The notes beneath the pieces were generated by a model, which was given only the letters and a program-made list of their open reading frames with translations, did no database searches and was not told the origin of the DNA. From Candidatus Andersenbacteria bacterium RIFCSPHIGHO2_02_FULL_45_11 (GTDB taxonomy: Bacteria; Patescibacteriota; Andersenbacteria; UBA10190), in NCBI GenBank assembly GCA_001817055.1, contig MHHP01000016.1:1-34483 (forward strand): a stretch of 34,483 nucleotides of DNA, written 5' to 3'. This document shows positions 17,044 through 25,058 of the stretch, piece by piece; position 1 is the first letter of the stretch, and each line of letters opens with the position of its first letter. A program made the position numbers and the translations under genes.

Positions 17044-17514
17044 TTACCATTCGAGCTTCTTTGCAATACCAGAAAATCTTTTATTTGGTTCAAGTGTAAG
17101 CACGTGACCATCTCCATCAAACGTGCTAGTGAAGAATTCAAGAAACCCGCTGTGCCCGAGTATTGCAGGACTATTTCCATCATCGCTAAACCAAATAGAC
17201 GACGGAAATTCGTAAACTTCCTCTTCCACTGCGAGACGCAGCACACATTTACTACCAAGAAATAATTCTTCTTTGTGTTGCTCCAATCTTCCCCGTACTT
17301 CTGACTTCGTATTCCTGTCGATAAGAATTCCTGTTATTTCCTCAATATCAAGTAATGGGAATATTGTTTGATCTGAGCCGGTATCAACTAAAGCATCAAA
17401 ACGCATCACACCTTTGGGGCCTGAAAGCAAAACTGGAATTTTTGACTGATACAATAAACCAGATTCAAATCCGGGCGCTGGTGTGATCAGTGATTTTTTG
17501 TATGAAAATTTCAC
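17044..17514 (-). CDS. retropepsin-like aspartic protease family protein
   Basis: 156 residues. FDALVDTGSDQTIFP carries the catalytic DTGS triad of retroviral-type aspartic proteases at about 44-47. Later come SIWFSDDG and the flap/second loop region ILGHSGFLEFF, and the C-terminal strand FDGDGHVLTLEP matches stand-alone bacterial members, which act as dimers. The start is GTG at 17514, whose GTGA overlaps the stop of the DUF5678 gene. Upstream codons in the open frame lie within that gene. No signal peptide, so it is cytoplasmic. Substrate unknown. Confidence 0.85.
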   Translation of the reverse strand: MKFSYKKSLITPAPGFESGLLYQSKIPVLLSGPKGVMRFDALVDTGSDQTIFPLLDIEEITGILIDRNTKSEVRGRLEQHKEELFLGSKCVLRLAVEEEVYEFPSSIWFSDDGNSPAILGHSGFLEFFTSTFDGDGHVLTLEPNKRFSGIAKKLEW

Positions 17515-17726
17515 CCTCGAAATGCAGCACCGCCAAAACGTATATTCGCATCTGGCACCTTGTCGTACCAAACATCCTTCTCTCCAATCCTCTCTACTTC
17601 ACGATGAAGATCCGCCAAACGATCTGCACTTGCAACAATTCTCATATGGTCGTCACTCCATGCAATCCACTTGCCCGCATATTCAATCGGGACCGTCTGC
17701 GGAGTTTCTGTCTTAAGCTCGCTCAT
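17511..17726 (-). CDS. DUF5678-like small protein
   Basis: 71 residues. The segment YAGKWIAWSDDHMRIVASAD followed by a helix (RLADLHREVERIGEKDVW) matches the DUF5678 pattern as I remember it: short beta pair, then amphipathic helix. It overlaps the protease start by four bases, so the pair is translated in a fixed order and probably works together, perhaps as adaptor or inhibitor; that role is inference. A CATACT ends 6 bases upstream of the ATG, suggesting a leaderless start; no SD. Confidence 0.75.
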   Translation of the reverse strand: MSELKTETPQTVPIEYAGKWIAWSDDHMRIVASADRLADLHREVERIGEKDVWYDKVPDANIRFGGAAFRG

Positions 17727-17833
17727 ACAAATAGTATGCCTTTATTCGCAAATTGACACCAGTCTTTTTTTGGATTTAGCTGCAATATAGAGAACGTGCA
17801 CCTTCCAACCTACGAACAAAGAAAGGGTCTGTG

Positions 17834-18817
17834 ATGCAACTATCCACATACGATACGCTTCTTACATCCATTGCAGACAGGTTCTATCGGGATTTATCTC
17901 CAAATCAGAAACCTCCTCGCAACGAGTATCTTGCAAACCTCAAAAACGACCTTCTCGGCTTAACAGCGACAGTCGTAGATGATCCACCATGGATGCTGTG
18001 GCTCAAAGTGCAAGAACGCCGAATCAAGATGAACAACTTTGAATTCAAAAGTCTGTCCAAAGATAAGATTTCTGCAGAAGAGATTTTTTGTATGGCAGAA
18101 ATCGCCCTGCATCTGCGTGCCAACAGTTACCGCGCTCGCCTTACTACTGCAAGCATCGAATCTATATCTGGCGCTAAAATTGACCACAACGTCACGGCGA
18201 AAGATCTTGTAAATCTCCGTTTACCGGATTACCTGTGGATAGAGTGGCCATCGTTCCCCAAAAAGAGTTACGACCCCTGGATCACTCGCACTGTGGGCAT
18301 GTTTATCAGCAGATTCGTACTACTCGACGCTCCCCGTCATCGCCTTGTTACCATATTAGAACACCCAACTGCTGGGCAAACATACTGCCAAGAACTCATC
18401 AAGGCATTGGTTGAAAATACGATCGCGAATATCCCATGCCTTGGCTATCAACTCATCATTGTGCAACAAGACGATCATGGCTACCGCTATATACCCTGCA
18501 TGTTTGGACATGAGCTGGCCGAGCCCCTTACAACAATGCTCGCGCTCCACAAAGAAACCAGTGACCGCGATAAGCCAAAACATCTCAACGCTGAGCAAGT
18601 ATGGAGCAATGCAGCAATACGACTACTGCTTATTGCTGCAAGTAGGGGGTGGTTTACCGATCCTGCCAAGCAAATGTTTATCGAAGATGCTTCATCTGCG
18701 GTATTGCCCAACTCTCCTCATGTGTTATTTGCACGAAAAGGAACAAATGGACGAGAAATAGCCATTCGGCCTGATTACCACACCCAGTTCAAACCCTTTG
18801 CAATTACCAACGACTAG
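17834..18817 (+). CDS. unknown protein, 327 residues
   Basis: No family recognised. The product is soluble and without signal peptide, membrane helix or obvious catalytic motif. Its N-terminal half is helical (MQLSTYDTLLTSIADRFYRDL) and the C-terminal half is mixed, with HELAEPLTTMLALHKE and a WSNAAIRLLLIAASRGW helix. I start at the ATG at 17834, with AAAGG seven bases ahead; the preceding GTG (17831) is in frame too. It is transcribed divergently from the DUF5678 gene and followed by a strong terminator, so it is a single-gene unit. Confidence 0.8.
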   Translation: MQLSTYDTLLTSIADRFYRDLSPNQKPPRNEYLANLKNDLLGLTATVVDDPPWMLWLKVQERRIKMNNFEFKSLSKDKISAEEIFCMAEIALHLRANSYRARLTTASIESISGAKIDHNVTAKDLVNLRLPDYLWIEWPSFPKKSYDPWITRTVGMFISRFVLLDAPRHRLVTILEHPTAGQTYCQELIKALVENTIANIPCLGYQLIIVQQDDHGYRYIPCMFGHELAEPLTTMLALHKETSDRDKPKHLNAEQVWSNAAIRLLLIAASRGWFTDPAKQMFIEDASSAVLPNSPHVLFARKGTNGREIAIRPDYHTQFKPFAITND

Positions 18818-18827
18818 CTTCTCCTTC

Positions 18828-18857
18828 AACTCTGTTCACTCCGGACAGAGTTTTTTT
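18828..18857 (+). terminator. intrinsic terminator of the 327-residue gene
   Basis: Stem AACTCTGT / ACAGAGTT, extendable by two pairs (one T-G), loop ACTCC, then TTTTTTT. Begins 10 bases after the stop codon. Confidence 0.9.
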
Positions 18858-18870
18858 ATACTTGGGCAAA

Positions 18871-18900
18871 TAAAAAGAGTCGATCATTGCTGACCGACTC
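18871..18900 (-). terminator. intrinsic terminator for the gene at 18919-20076
   Basis: On the minus strand GAGTCG-GTCA-GCAA-TGAT-CGACTC forms a 10-bp stem (one G-T) closed by a GCAA tetraloop of GNRA type, followed by TTTTTA. It lies 18 bases after the stop. The two convergent units each have their own terminator, back to back. Confidence 0.9.
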
Positions 18901-18918
18901 GGAACATACGAACCTCTT

Positions 18919-20076
18919 CTAAAAAACAATCTGACGGTACCCATACTGGCGCATAATGGGCGTCATTGCTCTGTTGCTCGACGGGCACACCAATAGTGTT
19001 GAACGCAATCTGCTTGGGTTTTCAAACTTCGCAAAATGCGCCACATCCAATACCATCTTCCCGTCTGGCATTTCACGAAACACACTGTACGAAGGCGGAG
19101 TTGCCATCAACACGCCATCTTTTGTTTGAGGACAATCCTGATGAATTTCAAACATAAGCAGCGCAGGCTCACTATCATCACCCGGTACCTTGGCGTGCGT
19201 CACATACGGAATCCAATGGACCCATTCGCCCACTTTTTCACCGTTGGCCAGAATAAATCCAATCGGTTCATTTTGCGGTAGCAGATCTGTTAGGTACAAG
19301 ACACGCGATGGCCCACCCGGGTTTCCATACGCAAGCAGGCGCTCCCGATCTTCGTCTCGCACCAGGCGGCTGGACCGAAAATTTTCAGCATAGCCACTCT
19401 TGCCTAGAAACGTAACGAATCGTTTACTCCCTTCCCCGCCCGTATCACGGTGTTTTACAAACAACACTTTTTTCCCGCCATCACGAACGTCTTCAATCTT
19501 TAGCCGTCCATACGATGCTTCAGTATGCGACGGTAGAGCAAACTCAAAAATTCCGGCACTACATGCCACGAACAATGTTTGGGTAATGTAGTTCACTTTG
19601 ACACTACAAATGGGCACTGCGCCACGAACGCATGTAATTGCGGAAAATGCTCCGGTAACGGTAACTGGGGCTCCAAAAGATGCCTCCCACGCTTGGTATG
19701 CCTCGGGTGAATGCACCATTTTTCCAACGGTGATTTTTTTATCCGGCGCAGTTTCTAAAAATTTTGAGAACTGCAGTGAACGGTCTGTTGGGTCGCTGAT
19801 GAAGAACGTGCGAACGTTTCTTGGATCAGTCCCATTTGAGTATTTGGGAATTGCCGCGCTACGTTCTTCCGTAATCACAATGGCGTTAGCATCAAAGAGC
19901 GCCAGAGAATCCATAATGGTAATTTCTGGCCACGCATCGAGCCCCAACGTATCGGGCTTCCCATACAACTGCGCATGAGACAACGCCTCTTCCACACTGG
20001 CCTCCAACAAATTTGCGTTTGCAGACAATACGGCTCGGATAGACGCATTCAAGTACCCGCGCTCAATACCTTGCAT
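18919..20076 (-). CDS. protein with possible inositol-monophosphatase-like fold
   Basis: 385 residues, no membrane segment. The central part resembles the IMPase/FBPase superfamily: an acidic ITEER at 69-72, FISDPTDRS at 92-100 in place of the usual DPIDGT, then GAFSAITCVRGAVPICSVKVNYITQTLFVACS aligning in pattern with the strand pair that precedes the 'GV..NP' region. The Gly after the second Asp is Arg and a convincing third metal-binding Asp is not seen, so catalysis is uncertain. The C-terminal ~150 residues are unassigned. A good ribosome site (AAAGGGG, 7 bases before ATG) and palindromic half-sites lie upstream. It has its own terminator. Fold call is inference. Confidence 0.5.
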   Translation of the reverse strand: MQGIERGYLNASIRAVLSANANLLEASVEEALSHAQLYGKPDTLGLDAWPEITIMDSLALFDANAIVITEERSAAIPKYSNGTDPRNVRTFFISDPTDRSLQFSKFLETAPDKKITVGKMVHSPEAYQAWEASFGAPVTVTGAFSAITCVRGAVPICSVKVNYITQTLFVACSAGIFEFALPSHTEASYGRLKIEDVRDGGKKVLFVKHRDTGGEGSKRFVTFLGKSGYAENFRSSRLVRDEDRERLLAYGNPGGPSRVLYLTDLLPQNEPIGFILANGEKVGEWVHWIPYVTHAKVPGDDSEPALLMFEIHQDCPQTKDGVLMATPPSYSVFREMPDGKMVLDVAHFAKFENPSRLRSTLLVCPSSNRAMTPIMRQYGYRQIVF

Positions 20077-20096
20077 GATTATTCCCCTTTGTGAAC

Positions 20097-20140
20097 GAAC
20101 AGTCTAGCATCAACTGTTCTGCCATAAAATGCAGAACAGT
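20097..20140 (-). promoter_or_regulatory. three GAACAGT half-sites upstream of the IMPase-like gene
   Basis: GAACAGT (20097-20103), ACTGTTC (20113-20119) and GAACAGT (20134-20140), alternating in orientation. The last two extend to a perfect 10-bp inverted repeat (20113-20122 and 20131-20140, 8-base spacer). A TATACT on the minus strand at 20143-20148 would put the array at or just after the transcript start, a repressor-type position or a 5' leader hairpin. Confidence 0.55.
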
Positions 20141-20191
20141 GAAGTATACCCCTATGCACCCTACTGTCTAGTAAGCAATTACGATCGCAGC

Positions 20192-20416
20192 TTATACTCC
20201 CACCACTTCCATTAATTTTTTCGTACTTGTTCTGCCTGTAACTATTCTCACGCTTGTAGTGGGCACGTCGTAATATTCGGCAACTAATTCAATAATGGCC
20301 CAATTCGCTTTTCCTTTCTCCGGAGCTTCTTTGACGTGGACTATAAGGTTTTCATCATCCACTTTCTCTACCCTATTCTCCCGCGCGTGCACCTTCGCTT
20401 TCACGTAGATTTTCAT
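20192..20416 (-). CDS. DUF167 (YggU-type) protein
   Basis: 74 residues beginning MKIYVKAKVHARENRV. The DUF167 blocks are present: LIVHVKEAPEKGKANWAIIELVAEYY and VRIVTGRTSTKKLMEV. Function in the family is not established. The start at 20416 is fixed by an ATGA overlap with the end of the AlkD-like gene; longer reading frames would run into that gene. It is the last gene of the antitoxin-toxin-alkD operon. Confidence 0.92.
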   Translation of the reverse strand: MKIYVKAKVHARENRVEKVDDENLIVHVKEAPEKGKANWAIIELVAEYYDVPTTSVRIVTGRTSTKKLMEVVGV

Positions 20417-21147
20417 AGTTTCGCCATCGCCTGCCGTTTCCAATCCTTTGGCATTTTTTCTATTGCGTATCGAAGCGCAACGCGCGACATTTTCGCTTTA
20501 TTTTTCATTACATATGCAAATACTTCGTTGGGGTATATATTACTCGCCTCTTTTAAGAGCCATCCGTAGCCTTTGCGTACCAAATCATCTTCGTCCGCCA
20601 TGAGCGCATCTGCTGCGGCAAATACGTCGGGCAATGTATTACTGCGCTTTATGGGGACAATAAGGGCAACGGCGGAAGCGCGGCGTACCCATCTGTTTTT
20701 GGATTTCCGCCACGGTACGGTTTTCTGTATAAGCTGCGGATAAGTTGCAAGCAGCTCCCCCAGCGCACCCGTACACAAATCGTCACACTTCGCCCAGTTG
20801 TTTACATAGTTTTTTACCCAGCGATCAAATACGACGAAATCCTTCGGCTCAAATTCCGTCCGCATTCTATATGCAAAATCGTACACAATCACCGAATCCT
20901 CTTGCATATTGGTTTTTAGCAACTCTTCGCACAACGCAAATATAGTAACCCTGAAGTGATGCGAAGCATCTACTGCGGGGCTTCGCTCAATTTTTCGAAA
21001 AAATTTACTTGCAATCTTTCGCACTATCGGGATCCGCACGCCATACAGCTCAATCCCCTCCTTGAAAAACCTCTGTTGCGATTTTTTGTAGGCAGGATCG
21101 GCGTTGAGTTTGAGTTCGGAGTGTATGGATTCAAGAAGGGATATCAC
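20413..21147 (-). CDS. alkD: AlkD-like DNA glycosylase (HEAT-repeat DNA alkylation repair)
   Basis: 244 residues of HEAT-like helical repeats. AlkD enzymes remove alkylated bases without base flipping. Catalytic positions are conserved: NNWAKCDD gives the Trp and the Asp four residues on (as W109/D113 in Bacillus cereus AlkD), and NRWVRRASAVAL supplies the Arg (R148 equivalent). GVRIPIVRKIASKF and MADEDDLVRKGYGWLLKEAS are also family blocks. It starts at a GTG whose GTGA overlaps the toxin stop, so a DNA-repair enzyme is being made from the toxin-antitoxin message, which is uncommon. Confidence 0.9.
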   Translation of the reverse strand: MISLLESIHSELKLNADPAYKKSQQRFFKEGIELYGVRIPIVRKIASKFFRKIERSPAVDASHHFRVTIFALCEELLKTNMQEDSVIVYDFAYRMRTEFEPKDFVVFDRWVKNYVNNWAKCDDLCTGALGELLATYPQLIQKTVPWRKSKNRWVRRASAVALIVPIKRSNTLPDVFAAADALMADEDDLVRKGYGWLLKEASNIYPNEVFAYVMKNKAKMSRVALRYAIEKMPKDWKRQAMAKL

Positions 21148-21479
21148 AGGTTTTTAAGATAGTTCTCAATACGGCCACGATCCTCATTTTCCTTATTACC
21201 CTTAAAGTATATTTCAATATGGACAAACGTTATTGTTGCATCGTGGTACGCGTAGATGATACGCATCGATCTGTCGCGCAGGGTTTTACACGCTAATCGG
21301 GCTTTTACAATCTTCACATCCTCTTGAACGTGAATAATGGTGAAGTTCTTCCCTGCTCCCGTTGGCATTACAGAAATAACGGCCTCAAAATCACGTAAAT
21401 CCTTCTCAAGGCTTCTATATTTTTTTGAGAGTTTTTTTAATTCGCGAGCAAATTCCGGAAGTTGCTCAAAGTTGCTCAT
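21144..21479 (-). CDS. RelE/ParE-like toxin of the first Panacea module
   Basis: 111 residues with the RelE/ParE layout: N-terminal helices (FARELKKLSKKYRSLEKDLRDF), then strands with KIVKARLACKTLR, MRIIYAYHDATITFVHIEIYFKGNKENED and a short C-terminal helix. The last block matches stand-alone cytotoxic repressor-type members. RelE toxins cleave mRNA on the ribosome and ParE poisons gyrase; sequence alone does not decide between them. The start lies inside the end of the antitoxin gene (14-base overlap), the usual antitoxin-first order. Confidence 0.8.
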   Translation of the reverse strand: MSNFEQLPEFARELKKLSKKYRSLEKDLRDFEAVISVMPTGAGKNFTIIHVQEDVKIVKARLACKTLRDRSMRIIYAYHDATITFVHIEIYFKGNKENEDRGRIENYLKNL

Positions 21480-22200
21480 ATTCTCTTACGGACGTTTCTT
21501 CCGGACGATAAAATACATATTCATAATTGAGCACTTCACGATCTTGGGCAACCCTCCATGGCGTATCACTATGCGACAACTCCGATAACTTACGAGCACT
21601 TAAATGCGCTAAGCGCTCCAACTCGTCATCAATATGTTTTAATTCTTGCCCGGATAAACTTGAAACGTCCGCTTCTTTCACGGGAATATATTTCGTCTGA
21701 TCGAGATCAAAATACTTACTTTTAACTTCGACTATCTTTCCGTTATCTTCCATATTCTTTACGAGCTTCGCAAACGATACCGGCGTTGGACCATACGTGT
21801 TTTTTATATACGTTGCACCTATAAGCTGCTCTTCGTATTTTTCGTAGTAATCGAAATCTATAAAATACAGTAATTTATATAACACTGTTTGCCCAATATT
21901 CGGACGGCTTCCTACTTTGCCTAATATATACAGCAGTACTTGCTGAAACTTCTGTTCGTTTTCTTTGGGAATTTCTCGAATATCTACCTTATCTAATGGA
22001 ATATATTCAGCAGAGCCGTCTTCTACCGCATCATGAGACATAGCAAAAATACGCGACAAGATTGCTTTCTGCTCCTCAGTGGGCTTAGCAATACCCTTTT
22101 CAAGCTTGATATACGTTGGACGCGAAATGCCAAGACTACTCGCAACATCCTGCTGTGAGAGCCCTACCAGTTTCCGTTTGCCTTGTATCCAACTAGCCAT
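21466..22200 (-). CDS. HTH-Panacea (DUF4065) antitoxin, first module
   Basis: 244 residues. N-terminal Xre-type helix-turn-helix (KRKLVGLSQQDVASSLGISRPTYIKLEKG, about 8-36). Then a Panacea/DUF4065/SocA-like domain (QTVLYKLLYFIDFDYYEKYEEQLIGATYIKNTYGPTP, about 105-140) and a helical tail (DDELERLAHLSARKLSELSHSDTPWR). Panacea proteins are known as promiscuous antitoxin domains paired with unrelated toxins; the HTH is expected to repress its own operon. Downstream and overlapping is a RelE-like gene. A TTGTAA-N17-TACAAT promoter places the transcript start at the ATG, with an inverted repeat over the -35. Confidence 0.88.
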   Translation of the reverse strand: MASWIQGKRKLVGLSQQDVASSLGISRPTYIKLEKGIAKPTEEQKAILSRIFAMSHDAVEDGSAEYIPLDKVDIREIPKENEQKFQQVLLYILGKVGSRPNIGQTVLYKLLYFIDFDYYEKYEEQLIGATYIKNTYGPTPVSFAKLVKNMEDNGKIVEVKSKYFDLDQTKYIPVKEADVSSLSGQELKHIDDELERLAHLSARKLSELSHSDTPWRVAQDREVLNYEYVFYRPEETSVREYEQL

Positions 22201-22206
22201 ACCGAT

Positions 22207-22262
22207 ATTGTATGGTATCTTCTTTATATTTACAAGTTTACATTATTATTTGTAACTTTGTA
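22207..22262 (-). promoter_or_regulatory. promoter and operator of the first Panacea operon
   Basis: On the minus strand TTGTAA (22230-22235), 17-base spacer, TACAAT (22207-22212), then 6 bases to the ATG. An inverted repeat covers and extends upstream of the -35: arms 22231-22242 and 22251-22262, 10 of 12 positions matching (TACAA..TTACA), 8-base spacer. This is the expected site for autorepression by the HTH. Confidence 0.75.
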
Positions 22263-22327
22263 TACTACCAGCCGTCAATGTGGCCGAAGCTAACATTTTA
22301 TTCACCCTAATGAGTGACTGTTTCTTT

Positions 22328-22579
22328 TTACCAACTACGATAGCTCGAATACGGACTACGGTACCCCCTGCTTCCCGTATACGGGTTATAGTTGCCGCGC
22401 GTAGACCAATTATCGTATCGGGTTGAGTTCGGACTTGTACGATAGTGCGGCATTACGTACGTACCGCTACTGTGATAATATCCCCCTACCCTAGAATAAG
22501 CTTCCGCACCTTGAACGGAAAATCCAATTCCAATCATAAATAAACCGATCGCTAACAACGTAAATAAGTATTTTTTCAT
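22328..22579 (-). CDS. small secreted protein, Tyr/Ser/Gly-rich
   Basis: 83 residues. Signal peptide 1-26 (LFTLLAIGLFMIGIGFSV, cleavage after AEA). The mature part is GGYYHSSGTYVMPHYRTSP..., NWSTRGNYNPYTGSRGYRSPY. The G-x-YV-x-PHYRTSP and GNYNPYTGxxG pattern recurs in short exported proteins of many bacteria; function unknown. It stands between the toxin operon and hsdR on the same strand but has its own TTGCTA-N17-TATGCT promoter 6 bases before the ATG. The 88-base gap upstream also carries a weak 6-bp hairpin (22618-22634). Confidence 0.8.
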   Translation of the reverse strand: MKKYLFTLLAIGLFMIGIGFSVQGAEAYSRVGGYYHSSGTYVMPHYRTSPNSTRYDNWSTRGNYNPYTGSRGYRSPYSSYRSW

Positions 22580-22585
22580 ACTAGA

Positions 22586-22614
22586 AGCATACGTGCGAGC
22601 ATGCTGGATAGCAA
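22586..22614 (-). promoter_or_regulatory. promoter of the small secreted protein gene
   Basis: TTGCTA (22609-22614), 17-base spacer, TATGCT (22586-22591), 6 bases to the ATG; leaderless geometry. Confidence 0.65.
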
Positions 22615-22667
22615 TGGAGAAAAATTATTTCTCGTATAGAACAAAATATGGCAACTTAGCGTTACAC

Positions 22668-25007
22668 CTATCTAGAATATTCCCGCACTCTATCCGTTTT
22701 CGCGTACAATTTTTGTTGAAAATCAAAGAAGATGGAGCGAATACTTTCAACACTTCCAAGCGCCTGCTCCGCATTCGCGATAGCGTGATATTTTAAGTTT
22801 AATAATATTGGCAGTTTTTCTTCATCTAGTTCTTCAACTCCCTTTTCTTCGTATTTCGACAGTACAAAATCCAGAAATTCTTTTTGCTCTTCGTTTAATC
22901 CTGAAAAGATTTTGTTTTTTGCTTGCTGCGCGCGATCTACTCTTGAAACTGGTTCTGTCAAAAATGAAATATATGTTAAAACATCAAACAAGTCGCTCTG
23001 CTCGGCATCAATCATTTTTTGTAATGTTTCCAATTCATCTTTTCCATATCCAATTGCAGACATTTTTTCTAGAAATACTTTGCGCGTAGTTGGATTCGAC
23101 CAAATTCTCCGCAACTCTTCTTCGCTCTTGAAAAATTCCGGCATAGCCCCAAACATATTGTCCATAAATTCCTGAACAGAAATTGGTTTACCATCGGAAC
23201 TCCAAAAAGAAGTGGAAATCATGTGCTGTATTTCTCGCTCTTTTCCATCACGTAACTTGATTTTCAGTTTTGTCTTTGGCTCTTCCGGACCCACATCATC
23301 CACGACTATATCCGTGTCTTGTGGCCCCTTTGGATACACTAATACCGCTGGTTTATCTTCGGTTACTTCCACGATCGGCTCTCCATCCCATTCCGGATCA
23401 GAAAAATGCTTATATGCATCTACAAAGTCATAAATCGTAAAATATTCTTTGCCATCAAAAAGTCTCGTACCTCGCCCAATAATCTGCTTGAACTCGATCA
23501 TAGAATTAACTGGGCGCATAAGAACAATATTCCGAATATTGCGTGCATCTACTCCCGTAGAAAGTTTTTGAGAAGTGGTCAAAATAGTTGGGATTGTTTT
23601 TTCATTATCTTGAAATTCACGTAGGTACTGTTCGCCTCGAGCGCCATCATTGGCAGTTACGCGAACACAATAATTAGGGTCTTTATTTTTCTTCATTTGA
23701 TTTACCAAATCACGAACGGCTAATGCATGGTCTTGTGTTGCACAAAATATAATCGTCTTTTCGTTTTGATTTATTTCATCTAATACCACTCGAACCCTTT
23801 TTGCTTCTCGCTCTTTAATAACGATAATTCGATTAAAATCCGGTTCTTCATACAGCTTGCCTTCTTCAACTTCCCCCTCAATCACTTGGTCATCAGATGT
23901 GTACCTGTAATCATCCAGCGTGGTACTGATTCTTTTTATTTTAAATGGTGTTAAGAAGCCGTCATTTACTCCCTGTTTAAGAGAGTATGTATATACGGGG
24001 TCTCCAAAATATTTGTATGTATCTACGTTGGCTTGCCGTTTTGGAGTCGCCGTTAACCCAAGCTGCACTGCTGGTGAAAAATATTCCAAAATTCCGCGCC
24101 AATTACTTTCATCGTTCGCACCCCCACGGTGACATTCGTCTATAATAATCAAATCAAAAAAGTCTGGTGGGTATTCTCCGAAATACGGCGTACCGCCTGG
24201 CCCACTCATGAACGTTTGGAAGATTGTAAAATAGACACTGCCCGACATCGGCACTCCACCTTTCTTGCGAATATCTAGAGGATTTATACGAACTCGTGCA
24301 TCTTCGTCAAACGCGGAAAATGCGTTAATGGCTTGGTCGGCTAAAATATTTCGATCAGCTAAAAATAATATTCTTGGCCTGCGAGCCCCGTCTCGCTTCA
24401 AGTTCCAACGGGTTTGGAATAATTTCCAAGCAATTTGAAATGCAACGGCCGTTTTTCCGGTTCCCGTTGCCATCGTTAAAAGTATTCTCTGTTTGTCTTC
24501 AGCTACGGCACTCAAAACATTGTGAACGGCAATTTCCTGATAATATCTTTTGCCATAGTCGCCCTCATTTGGAACACCTGCAAATTTTTCCTTCCACTCT
24601 TCGCCTGACGCGAACTGACCCGAATATCTTTTATTCCATAATTCGTCAGGGGTTGGAAAATTTGTAATAGTGCTTTCTCGTCCACTTTCCATAGACATTT
24701 CATAAATCTCTTTCCCGTTCGTTGCATAGGTATAATTAATCTGCATTTTTTGCGCATATGCTTTTGCTTGTGCCACGCCCTCACCTACAGCAAGCCCTTC
24801 CGCCTTAGCTTCTATCACTCCAATCTTTGTATTTTTATATACCAAAATATAGTCGGCAATCTCCGGTTTACTACGCTTCCCACCTACTTGAATTTTGCCG
24901 TCCGTAATACGAAATTCACGTAGTACTTTTGAACCCTCAATAACGCCCCAACCAGCTTCTTTGAGTTTTGGGTCAATATGTTCAGCTCGAGTTTCCGATT
25001 CGTTCAT
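22668..25007 (-). CDS. hsdR: type I restriction enzyme, R (restriction/translocase) subunit
   Basis: 779 residues. ATP-driven DNA translocase and nuclease of a type I system. The N-terminal PD-(D/E)xK nuclease has D52 and E66-A-K68 (PEIADYILVYKN, GVIEAKAEG). The SF2 helicase has Walker A GTGKT at 182-186, DECH at 290-293, motif III LTATP, and motif VI QIIGRGTRL. A C-terminal helical domain binds the methylase. It is somewhat short for HsdR (often near 1000). I take ATG at 25007; a TTG at 25043 is in frame. It lies 51 bases behind the second toxin and apart from hsdM/hsdS, so its expression may depend on the toxin-antitoxin promoter. Confidence 0.95.
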   Translation of the reverse strand: MNESETRAEHIDPKLKEAGWGVIEGSKVLREFRITDGKIQVGGKRSKPEIADYILVYKNTKIGVIEAKAEGLAVGEGVAQAKAYAQKMQINYTYATNGKEIYEMSMESGRESTITNFPTPDELWNKRYSGQFASGEEWKEKFAGVPNEGDYGKRYYQEIAVHNVLSAVAEDKQRILLTMATGTGKTAVAFQIAWKLFQTRWNLKRDGARRPRILFLADRNILADQAINAFSAFDEDARVRINPLDIRKKGGVPMSGSVYFTIFQTFMSGPGGTPYFGEYPPDFFDLIIIDECHRGGANDESNWRGILEYFSPAVQLGLTATPKRQANVDTYKYFGDPVYTYSLKQGVNDGFLTPFKIKRISTTLDDYRYTSDDQVIEGEVEEGKLYEEPDFNRIIVIKEREAKRVRVVLDEINQNEKTIIFCATQDHALAVRDLVNQMKKNKDPNYCVRVTANDGARGEQYLREFQDNEKTIPTILTTSQKLSTGVDARNIRNIVLMRPVNSMIEFKQIIGRGTRLFDGKEYFTIYDFVDAYKHFSDPEWDGEPIVEVTEDKPAVLVYPKGPQDTDIVVDDVGPEEPKTKLKIKLRDGKEREIQHMISTSFWSSDGKPISVQEFMDNMFGAMPEFFKSEEELRRIWSNPTTRKVFLEKMSAIGYGKDELETLQKMIDAEQSDLFDVLTYISFLTEPVSRVDRAQQAKNKIFSGLNEEQKEFLDFVLSKYEEKGVEELDEEKLPILLNLKYHAIANAEQALGSVESIRSIFFDFQQKLYAKTDRVREYSR

Positions 25008-25058
25008 ATATGGGTACAATGCAACATTTTCAGTATTTTGCAAAGCTCAAAGAAAAAC

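Noticed and set aside
22618..22634. GAGAAA...TTTCTC hairpin as hsdR terminator
   Set aside because: Only six A/T-rich pairs and no T-run on the minus strand.
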